NCBI GenBank assembly: GCA_029881335.1
Contig: JAOUMU010000011.1
Span: 1-40,893, forward strand
Origin: Nitrospinota bacterium
Lineage (GTDB): Bacteria > Nitrospinota_A > UBA7883
Direction of reading: 5' to 3'
Length of the DNA: 40,893 nucleotides
Shown here: positions 32,083 through 40,020 of the stretch, piece after piece
Position numbering within the stretch: position 1 is the stretch's first letter
Layout of the letters: every line of letters starts with the position of its first letter
The notes under the pieces: model-generated
Databases searched by the model: none
What the model saw: the letters and a program-made list of their open reading frames with translations, nothing else
What the model was told of the DNA's origin: nothing
Position numbers and translations under genes: made by a program

Positions 32083-33162
32083 CTATTTAGTATGATTCAT
32101 AGCGCATGACCCCCATACCTGCACAGTAATGGTTGCGCTCACCGCAGCGTTTTTCCCGTCAGTCACAACGCAAGCGACAGACCAGTCGGCCACCCCTTCG
32201 CAGCCGGCAATATTCGGCGCCGGATAGTTGACAACAGCGCTGCTATTCGCGATAACGCCGAATTGGTCACCCAATACGTATGTCAATGGATCGGCTTCCG
32301 GGTCTATGGCGATGCACGATATATTCAGGAGCATTCCACCCCATATGCTCCTTGGGGTAAGACCACTTTGTGGATCGATAATGTTTATCGACGAGATCAC
32401 CGGCGGCTGGTTGCCAGGCCCCGGCGGCGGAGGTGGCGGAGGTGGCGGAGCCGGGGCCTTTACCGTCACGGAGGCGGATGCCCTTCCACCCCATCCATCG
32501 TTGATCACGCAGGTGAATGTGAACGAACCATAACTCGGGATTGTATATACAGCCTGCTGCCCCTGGGCGGTCCATCCGCCAGGACCGGTCCAATCATACG
32601 CAAGATGGTCGCCTGCGTCCCAATCAGCTCCCTGGCAACTGAGGGCGATCACATCCCCCGGCGCCGCGATTGAGGGGGTGGCGGAGATCCCGCTGACCGA
32701 TGGAGGCGCGTTAATGATCAGGTTGAATCCCAGGTTCAATGCCCCACCGCTCACCACCTCGATGGTTACGGAGTCGGTGAAAGTTCCAATGGTGGTGGTG
32801 ACTATGATGCTGAATGTCCGCATTCCTGGTGTAATCGTAAATGTCACAGTCAGGGTGGTGAGGTTCACCGGGAATGACTGGTCCGCCATGCCCGGACCGG
32901 AGATGACGAGGACCATACTCGTGACATACGAGGGGAGAGAGGCGCTGGTGTGGCCGGAGGGCGGGTACAGCGCCCCCGTGGCCGGATCATAATTATAGCC
33001 ATCCGGGAAGTTGAGCGTGACCCCGACCTGGCGGGTGATCTCGGTCTCCTGCTGTACGGGCCCGTCCATGCAACCATACAAGGCCGCGGGAGTGGCGATT
33101 AAAGCCGACAACAAGAAGATCAGCAAAGACTTGCCACACGACGAAAAGCGACTGGGATACAT
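32083..33162 (-). CDS. PKD-like-domain lipoprotein, paralogue 4 (first in transcription order)
   Basis: The 359-residue precursor has a signal ending LYGC (Cys31; Tyr at -2 is unusual). The shared N-terminal module (about 45-150: VTLNFPDGYNYDPATGALYP, LPSYVTSMVLVISG) lacks the Gly-Leu of the GLTFTD loop (here GTFTD). The PKD-like domain (YDWTGPGGWTAQGQQAVYTI) is followed by a nine-proline linker and a C-terminal domain like that of paralogue 3 (DPEADPLTYVLGDQFGVIAN, VACVVTDGKNAAVSATITVQ). ATG 33162 is preferred to the frame opening at 33198 for its signal and the upstream GGAGG. It lies divergently from the FlgT_N-like gene. Confidence 0.82.
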   Translation of the reverse strand: MYPSRFSSCGKSLLIFLLSALIATPAALYGCMDGPVQQETEITRQVGVTLNFPDGYNYDPATGALYPPSGHTSASLPSYVTSMVLVISGPGMADQSFPVNLTTLTVTFTITPGMRTFSIIVTTTIGTFTDSVTIEVVSGGALNLGFNLIINAPPSVSGISATPSIAAPGDVIALSCQGADWDAGDHLAYDWTGPGGWTAQGQQAVYTIPSYGSFTFTCVINDGWGGRASASVTVKAPAPPPPPPPPPGPGNQPPVISSINIIDPQSGLTPRSIWGGMLLNISCIAIDPEADPLTYVLGDQFGVIANSSAVVNYPAPNIAGCEGVADWSVACVVTDGKNAAVSATITVQVWGSCAMNHTK

Positions 33163-33293
33163 GGCGAACAACCTCCCGCACACTCCACATAGACACACCC
33201 ACTCAGTATTAAATTAGGGCCACGGCACACCTGATTTCAACCCGAACTGGAGTGCCAAATGAGAAAATTGATTTTCACTACACTCTCACGGTT

Positions 33294-33323
33294 TTGGACT
33301 TCAGGCCAAATTTGCTTTATACT
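33294..33323 (+). promoter_or_regulatory. Promoter abutting the FlgT_N-like gene
   Basis: TTGGAC (33294-33299), an 18-bp spacer and TATACT (33318-33323). The ATG at 33331 lies 7 nt after the -10 box, so transcription should begin at or next to the start codon. Confidence 0.5.
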
Positions 33324-33330
33324 CTGCCGT

Positions 33331-34200
33331 ATGCGCCATATTCTATTGTTTATGCTAGCTTTGCCTTTATTGGCCCACCCAGGTCACGCAGAGGTGGTTT
33401 CCGTGCCGGTGGACATTACGGTGCAGGTGAAAGAGCAGAACTTTCACAAAGCCCGCCAGGAGGCTGTGGACAGGGCCTTTCGTGTGGCTGTATATCGCGC
33501 CACCATGGGGATCATTCCCAGCGGCGGAGATGGCTACAGAGAGACCGAGATAAACGACACGGTGGTGGCCAGGGCCCCCGATTTCGTGGCCAGCTACAAA
33601 TTCTTGAACGAGTCGATCGACTATTTCAAGCAGGCTTTAACAGTCAATATGGAGGTGACCGTATATCTGGACAGCATATGGGCAAATCTTAAAGGTATGG
33701 GCGCCCGGACGATAAAACGAAAAGGGAGAAAGCTGGTGGCGCTGATCCATGAGGAGAGCCTGAGCTTTCTCCAGAAAAGCGATTTCCTGCTGTTGCCTTC
33801 CCTCTCCGAAGAGGTGATAGCCACCGCTTTTCGGAAAAACGGATTTATCGTGGACGACAGGAAGCAGATCCACCAGGCCGGACTGGGGCAGCTGGCATTG
33901 CAGGCCGTGGAAGGGGATCTGAAAGCCGCGGGTCAATTAGGAGCGGCCCTGAACGCGGATCTGGTGATCGCTGGGAAGACCACGGTGAAGATATCCACCA
34001 CCGCCCAGGGTGAAAAAGCCATGGCAATTACAAAAGCGGCCCTTTGCACAGCGCCGGATGGGGCCGCGCTGGCTGTCAGGCAGGAATTTAGCGAGATGGA
34101 GGCCGATGACGCCACCAGAGGGTCGCTGTTGGCCATTGAAACGGTTGCCAAGTATCTTTCCCGGGAATTTCTGGCTGTGGCCGGCGTTGAGGAGCGCTGA
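33331..34200 (+). CDS. Periplasmic protein with FlgT_N-like domain
   Basis: The 289-residue precursor has a short Sec signal (MRHILLFMLALPLLAHPGHA). Residues about 25-125 resemble the FlgT_N/LPP20-type fold: NFHKARQEAVDRAFRVAVYR leads to a strand-helix segment, PDFVASYKFLNESIDYFKQA and VNMEVTVYLDSI. The second half (130-289: LLLPSLSEEVIATAFRKNGF, GAALNADLVIAGKTTV) is like the TolB-N/FlgT_M domains of envelope assembly proteins. The identification is tentative. The frame opens at 33259, but the later ATG gives a signal peptide and sits right after a promoter. The permease gene begins 5 bp after the stop. Confidence 0.62.
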   Translation: MRHILLFMLALPLLAHPGHAEVVSVPVDITVQVKEQNFHKARQEAVDRAFRVAVYRATMGIIPSGGDGYRETEINDTVVARAPDFVASYKFLNESIDYFKQALTVNMEVTVYLDSIWANLKGMGARTIKRKGRKLVALIHEESLSFLQKSDFLLLPSLSEEVIATAFRKNGFIVDDRKQIHQAGLGQLALQAVEGDLKAAGQLGAALNADLVIAGKTTVKISTTAQGEKAMAITKAALCTAPDGAALAVRQEFSEMEADDATRGSLLAIETVAKYLSREFLAVAGVEER

Positions 34201-34205
34201 ATACC

Positions 34206-35336
34206 ATGGAGGAATTTTGGCTCAAACCATGGATCAAGGTCCTTGGCGCATTATTGGCTCTGATGCTGGCCATGACGCTGGTATACACAGCAAGGGCCGC
34301 CTTGGCGCCTTTCGTCATCGCCTTTGGTCTGGCCTACCTTCTCGATCCGCTAATCGACAAAATGGAGACATATGGGATCGGGCGGACTTTCTCCATCCTC
34401 TCCCTTTTTGCGTTCATGGCGCTGGCTGCGCTGGCTGTGACAGCGTTTCTTGCCCCATTGGTGGCGGGACAGGTGGAGGCTGTCGCCAACAAAACACCGA
34501 TGTACATAGAGAGGCTGGAGAAAGCGCTGGCCCCGGTGATGAAGAGCATGGCGCCGGAGGATGGCCCCAGACTCGGCGAAAAAATGAAGGAAAACCTGCA
34601 AGGCGCCGGGGATCTGGCGCTGGCGGCGTTGAAGACCCTGGCCGCGGGTGTATGGTCCGGCATCTCAGGCGCCATGGGAGTTGTCGTGGCGGTGTTCAAC
34701 CTGGCCATCATCCCGGTGGCCGCCTTCTATCTGTTACGCGATTTCGATGATATAGTCGCCTGGGGGGCGGAGCGGGTGCCTCCTCGTCTCCGGGAGAGGA
34801 TCTTTAGCCTGGCGAAAAGACTGGATATGGTAATGGCCGGGTTTGTGCGGGGTCAGCTTTTCGTGGCGCTGATCATGTCCACTGTGTTGTCCATGGGATT
34901 GCTTATCATCGGCGTACCCATGGGCTTTTTTCTGGGCGCTCTGGCCGGGATGGCAAACATCGTGCCCTTCATGCCGGCGGTGGTGGGCTACCTGCCCGCC
35001 ATGGCGCTGGTGTATGCCGACGGCGGTGGGATGGGTGTATATGTGGCGGTGTCGGCCCTCTTCGCCTTATCCCAGGCGCTGGAGGGATTGGTTATCACGC
35101 CCAAGATCCAGGGGGAAGCCACTGGGCTGCACCCGGTAGCAATCATGGCGGCGATGCTGGTGGGTGGCGTATTTTTTGGATTTATCGGTGTGCTGCTGGC
35201 GGCGCCCGCAGCGGCGATGCTCAAGGTTTTTCTGGAAGAAGCGGACGAAAACTACATGGCCTCCCGATTCTATACGGAAGGGCGGCCATCTGACAAACCA
35301 GATAGCCCGCCGACCACAGTTCTCCGCGATGAATGA
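34206..35336 (+). CDS. AI-2E (PerM/YdiK) family permease
   Basis: The 376-residue integral membrane protein has about seven to eight helices in the family's order. Two near 10-55 are followed by one at 65-88, a soluble central helical section (90-150), and later helices around 165-180, 215-245, 250-275, 285-300 and 310-345. Motifs AFGLAYLLDPLIDKME, LRDFDDI, GALAGMANIVPFMPAVVGYLP, EGLVITPKIQGEATGLHPVA and FFGFIGVLLAAPAAAMLKVF are diagnostic. Family members export diverse small molecules (AI-2, indole) or act as Na+/H+ antiporters, so the substrate is unknown. It is co-transcribed with the FlgT_N-like gene (5-bp gap). Confidence 0.9.
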   Translation: MEEFWLKPWIKVLGALLALMLAMTLVYTARAALAPFVIAFGLAYLLDPLIDKMETYGIGRTFSILSLFAFMALAALAVTAFLAPLVAGQVEAVANKTPMYIERLEKALAPVMKSMAPEDGPRLGEKMKENLQGAGDLALAALKTLAAGVWSGISGAMGVVVAVFNLAIIPVAAFYLLRDFDDIVAWGAERVPPRLRERIFSLAKRLDMVMAGFVRGQLFVALIMSTVLSMGLLIIGVPMGFFLGALAGMANIVPFMPAVVGYLPAMALVYADGGGMGVYVAVSALFALSQALEGLVITPKIQGEATGLHPVAIMAAMLVGGVFFGFIGVLLAAPAAAMLKVFLEEADENYMASRFYTEGRPSDKPDSPPTTVLRDE

Positions 35337-35427
35337 TATTCAGGGCGCCACCCTCTGGGGGGCGTACCCTCTGGAGGGTTCGGGAAGACAGCCGTCGATG
35401 AACCAGCTTGCATGTTGAATGTCATAT

Positions 35428-35455
35428 CGGGCTCGACCCGGAATCCCTCTTTTTC
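35428..35455 (+). terminator. Weak terminator candidate between converging genes
   Basis: CGGG-CTCGA-CCCG forms a 4-bp stem and CTTTTT follows ten bases later. A nearby ACCCT-CTGG-AGGGT hairpin (35366-35379) has no T tract. Either may separate the permease and the protease genes. Confidence 0.25.
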
Positions 35456-35496
35456 CGTTGACCGATCAGCCAGTTGATCCCTCGTCAGGAAATATT

Positions 35497-36090
35497 CTAG
35501 TTTGGCGCCACCAGCGTCATGGTTCCGCTGCCGGAGTCTATTTCGAACACGAACAGCGAAAGGAAGTTCATCCCCATCAGGGCGCTGACCGGACCTCTTC
35601 CCTCGAAATCCATCACCACCGCCTGCACCCCGAAAGCCTCCGCACCCCCCACCTTCACTTTTTCAAGCAGTACCACGGGGACCTGGACACGGCCGGAACT
35701 TGTGGCTACCCAGGTCTTTCTGCTTTTGGCCGTGTCATATCCCAGCGCCCTGGCCAGCTTGGTGGTGATCGCCACCATGTCCGATCCTGTGTCCATGATG
35801 GCCATGCGCGAGGCCCTACCATTGAATATAGCGCGGGCCTCTAACCCGCGGCCGGAGGGTGTAAATCCGATGGTGGCCCTGCCTTTGGCGAACCCCTTTT
35901 GCACAGGCTCCAGGTGCCCCTGCGTTATGCTCACAACCTTCATTTCCACGGCGGAGGAGCGATAGCCCTCCGGAATGGCGGAGAGGGAGTTGGAAGCCCG
36001 GACCGATCCGTCGGGGCCGGTCCACCGGTAGACAGTGCCCTGCCCCGATGTGGAAGCCGCGATCACAGCCGCTAATATCCAGGTTTTCAT
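35497..36090 (-). CDS. Retropepsin-like aspartic protease with DUF4124-like N-terminus
   Basis: The 197-residue precursor has a signal peptide (about 1-15). A DUF4124-like segment follows (TVYRWTGPDGSVRASNSLSAIP, about 19-40), then a retroviral-type aspartic protease domain (about 70-195). The active site is AIMDTGSDMVAIT (D100-T101-G102-S103); the second hallmark ALMGMNFLSLFVFEID matches the L-x-G-M-x-F-L motif of the TIGR02281 clan. Such domains work as dimers. The periplasmic substrate is unknown. The start lies two bases after the stop of rlpA, so the two are co-transcribed, and a role in envelope processing is plausible. Confidence 0.85.
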   Translation of the reverse strand: MKTWILAAVIAASTSGQGTVYRWTGPDGSVRASNSLSAIPEGYRSSAVEMKVVSITQGHLEPVQKGFAKGRATIGFTPSGRGLEARAIFNGRASRMAIMDTGSDMVAITTKLARALGYDTAKSRKTWVATSSGRVQVPVVLLEKVKVGGAEAFGVQAVVMDFEGRGPVSALMGMNFLSLFVFEIDSGSGTMTLVAPN

Positions 36091-36092
36091 AC

Positions 36093-36899
36093 TCAGTCCG
36101 CCACCACGAAGGCGGTATTGAATCCCTGTCTCATGGCGTCTGTCAATGCGAGGTTGGCCTGGTCCATGTCGGCGAAGGGGCCCACCTGCACCCGGTGAAG
36201 AGTCTGCCCCCCATCGCCCTGGGTGGGCTGGAAGCGTATGTTTGCCCGTGGAAAACCTAGCCGGTCCCGAACCCTTTCCGCATTGTCCAGGATGGCAAAG
36301 GCTCCCACCTGTATCCAGAACACTCCGTGGTAAAAATCAGGCGCCGGGCTCACGGCCACCGGCGGCTCCCCCACGGCCCCCGGCTTTCCCTCGGCCAGCG
36401 CGGTGATGGTCACCATGGTGGTTCCTTCTTCCACCACTCCCAGCTTTCCTGCGGCGGCCATGGAAAGGTCGATGATTCTGTTATGCGCGAAAGGGCCTCG
36501 GTCGTTTATCCTCACCACCAGGGACCTGCCGTCATCGATCCTTTTCACCTCTACTATGGTGCCCAGTGGGAGGGTTTTGTGGGCGGCGGTTATGGCGTGC
36601 ATATTGTATATCTCGCCGCTGGCGGTTTTGCGACCGTGGAAATCCCGCCCGTACCACGAAGCCACCCCTGTTTGTATAAAGCCCGCTGAATCGGTGAGTG
36701 GGTAATAGGTGATCCCCCGGATGGTGTATGGCTTTGCTCCCCTCTGCAACGCACCGGATCCAGGCCCCCCGGAACCGGATTTTGTGGAAACGCGCTCCGG
36801 ATGTTTGGCGATCTTGTGGGGGGGGGCGCAGCCCAATGTAGCCACGGCCAGTAATCCAGCCGAAGCAAAGGCGGCTATTTTTTGAAATCTTGTGGTCAT
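36093..36899 (-). CDS. rlpA: RlpA-like septal ring lytic transglycosylase (lipoprotein, DPBB and SPOR)
   Basis: The 268-residue lipoprotein (VATLGC lipobox, Cys about 24) has a double-psi beta-barrel domain (about 75-165): GVASWYGRDFHGRKTASGEI, AAHKTLPLGTIVEV, VRINDRGPF (the catalytic-type Asp) and IIDLSMAAAGKLG. A C-terminal SPOR domain follows (about 190-268: FWIQVGAFAILDNAERVRDR and HRVQVGPFADMDQA) that binds denuded glycan strands at the septum. RlpA cleaves such strands during daughter-cell separation. The frame extends to 36917, but the ATG at 36899 gives the cleaner signal peptide. The start codon overlaps the -35 to -10 spacer of the divergent DUF4911-gene promoter. Confidence 0.9.
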   Translation of the reverse strand: MTTRFQKIAAFASAGLLAVATLGCAPPHKIAKHPERVSTKSGSGGPGSGALQRGAKPYTIRGITYYPLTDSAGFIQTGVASWYGRDFHGRKTASGEIYNMHAITAAHKTLPLGTIVEVKRIDDGRSLVVRINDRGPFAHNRIIDLSMAAAGKLGVVEEGTTMVTITALAEGKPGAVGEPPVAVSPAPDFYHGVFWIQVGAFAILDNAERVRDRLGFPRANIRFQPTQGDGGQTLHRVQVGPFADMDQANLALTDAMRQGFNTAFVVAD

Positions 36900-36910
36900 C
36901 GGTCTATAAT
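36882..36910 (+). promoter_or_regulatory. Near-consensus sigma70 promoter of the DUF4911 gene
   Basis: TTGAAA (36882-36887), a 17-bp spacer and perfect TATAAT (36905-36910). The ATG of the DUF4911 gene lies 12 nt downstream of the -10, so the leader is about 5-6 nt. The promoter covers the rlpA start codon on the other strand, so the two genes may interfere. Confidence 0.7.
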
Positions 36911-36922
36911 CCATCAAAAGCC

Positions 36923-37195
36923 ATGCAAGACATTAAAAGTTCAAAACGGATATGCTTCCCGGGGCCTTCACCGGAACAGCGCCGACGCAGGATCGTCTTC
37001 CGGGTAACTCCGGCGGATATCTCTTTCATTGTGATGATCCTTGAGTCATACGATTATATCGCGATTCCGCGCACTATAGATCCGGTGAACGGAATAATGG
37101 AGGCGCTTGTCTCGCCCGACTTTCATGGCGAGGCCATGAGTCTGATCACCGCTCTGGCCCAGGAGTCACCCGGACTTTCCATTATTGCCGGGTGA
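36923..37195 (+). CDS. DUF4911-family protein
   Basis: The 90-residue product matches DUF4911 proteins of deltaproteobacteria and relatives. Its core reads RIVFRVTPADISFIVMILES, then YDYIAIPRTIDPVNGIMEAL, then VSPDFHGEAMSLITALAQES, in the usual order. The fold resembles ACT/ferredoxin-like small domains; the function is unknown. ATG 36923 is chosen over 36890 because the promoter -10 lies between them. It has no Shine-Dalgarno sequence. The gene overlaps the 3' end of the NYN gene by 14 bp, tail to tail. Confidence 0.8.
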   Translation: MQDIKSSKRICFPGPSPEQRRRRIVFRVTPADISFIVMILESYDYIAIPRTIDPVNGIMEALVSPDFHGEAMSLITALAQESPGLSIIAG

Positions 37196-38258
37196 TCTCG
37201 GAACTATCCGTCTCAAAGGTCATAGTAACTTCTCCCGCGGCTCCGGCCTTGGAGCCGATCGGATTCTTGGTGACAGTGAAACGCACGGCGGCCCCCACGC
37301 CCACGGCTTCCCATTCGGCGTTGGTCAGGTGGGTCAGGTGAAAGAAGAAACTGGCGCCATCGGTTCTTTTTATAAAGCCGAATCCGCGGTCGGGAATAAG
37401 GGCTTCCACCTGCCCGTCGAAGTAGGTGGAATCCTCATGAGTCTCTTCCTTGTCCATATTGCCATTGATCCCCGCGCTGGTGTATTCGCGCATCTGCTCT
37501 TCTTTTTGCTCGGCGAACTTGGCGCGACACACCTCACAGAAATATGGCTGGCCATTGCGCAGCCGCATGGTGGTGGTGGTGAGCCTCCCACCCTCGTGCA
37601 GCGGTGAACGGCACTCCACATCCATCTCCACCGGCGACCAGGCTATCTTCTCTATCATGTCGTTGAGCCAGATGATGTGGTAATCCTTAAGCTTTTTCAC
37701 ATCCTGCCGGTCCGAATACATTTTGGCGCACGATTGCCGGATGGAGACAACGGCGATCCGTTTGCCCAGTTGCCGCGTCTTCTGGAAAAGAGGAAAATAG
37801 TCCTTATCCCCCACCACCGCCGCCGCTATGTCGTAGCCATCGGAGACGGCGGCGTAATACAGCATGCTGGCGGCAAGGGCGATATCCACGCATTTTTCCC
37901 TGGGGGAGAAGGGATCGTCCGCCTCCCGGTCGTCGTGCAGGATGCGCCGCTCCGCATAGTCTATGGGGAAGGCTTCCACCTCGTAATGATAGTCCTCCCG
38001 CAGCATGGTAAAAAAATCTTTTCTTTTCCGCGCCCTGTCTTCATCCACCAGGTCGTAATTAATCGGGTATGAACCGAAAAGATATGTGCGGACCAGGTCC
38101 AGCTCCCCCAGCCCATTGCGCTCGCGAAGCTCTTTTGCGATAGCCCTGGGCAGGGCGCCGTAGTCTATATGAAAACCGGGTTGTTTTGATTCTTTAGCCA
38201 GATGTCTAAGATTGGAATAAAGCCAGGTACCATCTATGAAGACCATTAATTTGGCCAC
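37182..38258 (-). CDS. NYN-domain nuclease fused to a zinc-binding segment and a cold-shock domain
   Basis: Residues 1-200 are an NYN (PIN-like, LabA/DUF88) domain: MVFIDGTWLY (D9), EKCVDIALA (D125) and VVGDKDYFPL (D151, D153) supply the acidic metal site of this nuclease fold. A CHCC-like set (C216, H221, C241, C244) in the middle may bind zinc. Residues about 278-350 are a cold-shock OB fold with RNP1 RGFGFIKR (291-298) and RNP2 SFFFHLTHL (303-311), which bind single-stranded RNA or DNA. The combination suggests a sequence-guided RNase; the target is unknown. It starts at GTG with AGGAG five bases upstream. It converges on, and overlaps by 14 bp, the DUF4911 gene. Confidence 0.85.
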   Translation of the reverse strand: MAKLMVFIDGTWLYSNLRHLAKESKQPGFHIDYGALPRAIAKELRERNGLGELDLVRTYLFGSYPINYDLVDEDRARKRKDFFTMLREDYHYEVEAFPIDYAERRILHDDREADDPFSPREKCVDIALAASMLYYAAVSDGYDIAAAVVGDKDYFPLFQKTRQLGKRIAVVSIRQSCAKMYSDRQDVKKLKDYHIIWLNDMIEKIAWSPVEMDVECRSPLHEGGRLTTTTMRLRNGQPYFCEVCRAKFAEQKEEQMREYTSAGINGNMDKEETHEDSTYFDGQVEALIPDRGFGFIKRTDGASFFFHLTHLTNAEWEAVGVGAAVRFTVTKNPIGSKAGAAGEVTMTFETDSSEITRQ

Positions 38259-38278
38259 ATATACTCCTATTGAGAAAA

Positions 38279-38284
38279 ATTATA
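38279..38284 (-). promoter_or_regulatory. -10 box of the NYN gene
   Basis: A perfect TATAAT lies about 20 bp before the GTG start. The expected leader of about 14 nt still contains the AGGAG site. No good -35 is seen, so an activator may be needed. Confidence 0.38.
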
Positions 38285-38358
38285 CTGTATTGCAGGCCCC
38301 CCGAGCCTGAAATTTTCATTAAATAATCTTGGAAATTTAACACAAACCAGGCTAGCAG

Positions 38359-39765
38359 TCAATCTCCGCTATTTTGGCTGATAAGAAATCGCCTGGGGTC
38401 TATTCCGTATTGTTTTATCTTTTCCTGCAGGTTTTTTCGGGCCAGCCCGATGGCCCCCGCCGTTCTGGAAATGTTACCCCCATGGCGGCTTAAGGCCCTC
38501 TCCAGGAATCCTTTTTCCCATGCCCCCCTGGCCGCTCGCAACGAAAGCGCCTCCCCCTCCTCCCACAGGGTGGCGGGTACAGCCACTCCGGCCGGATGCA
38601 TCCCTTCCGGCAGGTCGGCCATCATGATGGATTTGCCGGCGCAGATGACCACCGCCCGCTCCATTACATTCTCCAGCTCCCTAATATTGCCCGGCCACTG
38701 ATGGGCCGCCATCACCGCCAACGCCTCGTCGGAGATAGAAACTATATCCTTGGCCATCTCCTCCCGATACTTCTTTAGAAAATGATACGCCAACGAGGGG
38801 ATATCCTCCGGCCTGTTCCGAAGTGGTGGCACGGTCAGCGTTATGACGTTTAGCCGGTAGAAAAGGTCATCCCGGAAATTGCCCCGGGCCACCTCTTCGG
38901 CCAGGTCCTTGTTGGTGGCGGAGACAATCCGGGTGTTCGTCTTTATAGTTTTTGTCCCCCCCACCCGGGTAAATTCCAGCTCCTGCAGCACTCTTAGCAG
39001 CTTCACCTGGGTGGAGCCTGATATCTCCCCGATCTCATCGAGAAACAATGTCCCCATGTCCGCCATCTCGAAGCGGCCCTTGCGAGTGACCATGGCCCCG
39101 GTGAAGGCGCCCTTTTCGTGGCCGAACAGCTCCGACTCCAGCAATGTCTCGGGCAACGCCGCGCAGGATACAGTGATAAATGGCTGATTTGCCCTGGGGC
39201 TTTTATTGTGGATGGCCCTGGCCAATAATTCCTTTCCCACCCCGCTCTCCCCCTGGATCAGCACCGTGGAGTTGGTGGGGGCCACGCTTTCGGCCAGTCT
39301 CAATGTCTTCTTCAGCTCGTAGGATTTTCCCACCATGAACTGCCCCTCCGTGAAGCGGTTCAATTCCTCGCGCAGCATCACGTTTTCGTGGCGAATACCC
39401 TGCACCTCGAAAATCTTCCGGATCAGCAACACCACCTCCTCCGGCTCGAAAGGGCGCAGAAGGTATGAGTAGGCGCCTTTCTTTATCGCCTCGATGGCGG
39501 TGGGGATGGAGCCGAAAGCGGTGACGATCACCACATCGGTGTCGGGCCACTGGCGCTTTACCTCGGCCAGAAGTTCCAGCCCGTTCATCTCCGGCATCAT
39601 CAGGTCCGCCAACACCAGGTCGAATGGGCTTTCCTCCAGCATTTTCAGGGCGGCCTTGGCTCTGTCGGCGGTCTCGTGCTCCCACCCGTTGCGTTCAATC
39701 ATCACTGAGAGAAGCTCACGGTTCTCCAGGCTGTCGTCCACCACCAGAATTCTTTTTTCACTCAT
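38359..39765 (-). CDS. NtrC-family sigma54-dependent response regulator
   Basis: The 468-residue activator has a receiver (1-120: D10, D11, D54 in LVLADLMMPEM, T82), an AAA+ sigma54 domain (about 143-380) and a Fis-type helix-turn-helix (about 425-460: GGNISRTAGAIGLARKNLQE). The ATPase has Walker A GESGVGKE (172-179), the sigma54-contact loop GAFTGA (219-224), Walker B LFLDEIG (240-246) and the R-finger region LFYRLNVITLTVPPLRNR. The receiver's conserved signalling Lys is Arg104 (LLRPFEPEE), which may change activation. No kinase gene is adjacent. Promoters it controls were not identified in this window. Confidence 0.93.
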   Translation of the reverse strand: MSEKRILVVDDSLENRELLSVMIERNGWEHETADRAKAALKMLEESPFDLVLADLMMPEMNGLELLAEVKRQWPDTDVVIVTAFGSIPTAIEAIKKGAYSYLLRPFEPEEVVLLIRKIFEVQGIRHENVMLREELNRFTEGQFMVGKSYELKKTLRLAESVAPTNSTVLIQGESGVGKELLARAIHNKSPRANQPFITVSCAALPETLLESELFGHEKGAFTGAMVTRKGRFEMADMGTLFLDEIGEISGSTQVKLLRVLQELEFTRVGGTKTIKTNTRIVSATNKDLAEEVARGNFRDDLFYRLNVITLTVPPLRNRPEDIPSLAYHFLKKYREEMAKDIVSISDEALAVMAAHQWPGNIRELENVMERAVVICAGKSIMMADLPEGMHPAGVAVPATLWEEGEALSLRAARGAWEKGFLERALSRHGGNISRTAGAIGLARKNLQEKIKQYGIDPRRFLISQNSGD

Positions 39766-40020
39766 GGAGGATATTGTGCCCTATTGGCGGTGGATTGTCA
39801 CTTTGAGGGGGGGTGAGGCCTGGAAAAGCTGGAATTGATTCCGGGACTGTATTATGCCAACGGTAGCCGGGCGTTAACGGGCTGGGGATGGTATTTATTG
39901 TAAGGTGATATATTGTGACTGGCGTTCAAGTATTCATATCTGATATCTGGTCATTTCATCACATCAGAAATATTTGAGGTTTATGATCATGTCCAGGGCC
40001 CCTGCGCCCCGACTCCCGAC
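39766..40020. other. 255-bp gap between the NtrC-type gene and valS
   Basis: Fairly AT-rich. I see no gene, no strong terminator and no clear promoter. A weak GTGACA/CAATAT pair sits close to the NtrC-type start but is not supportable. Confidence 0.4.
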
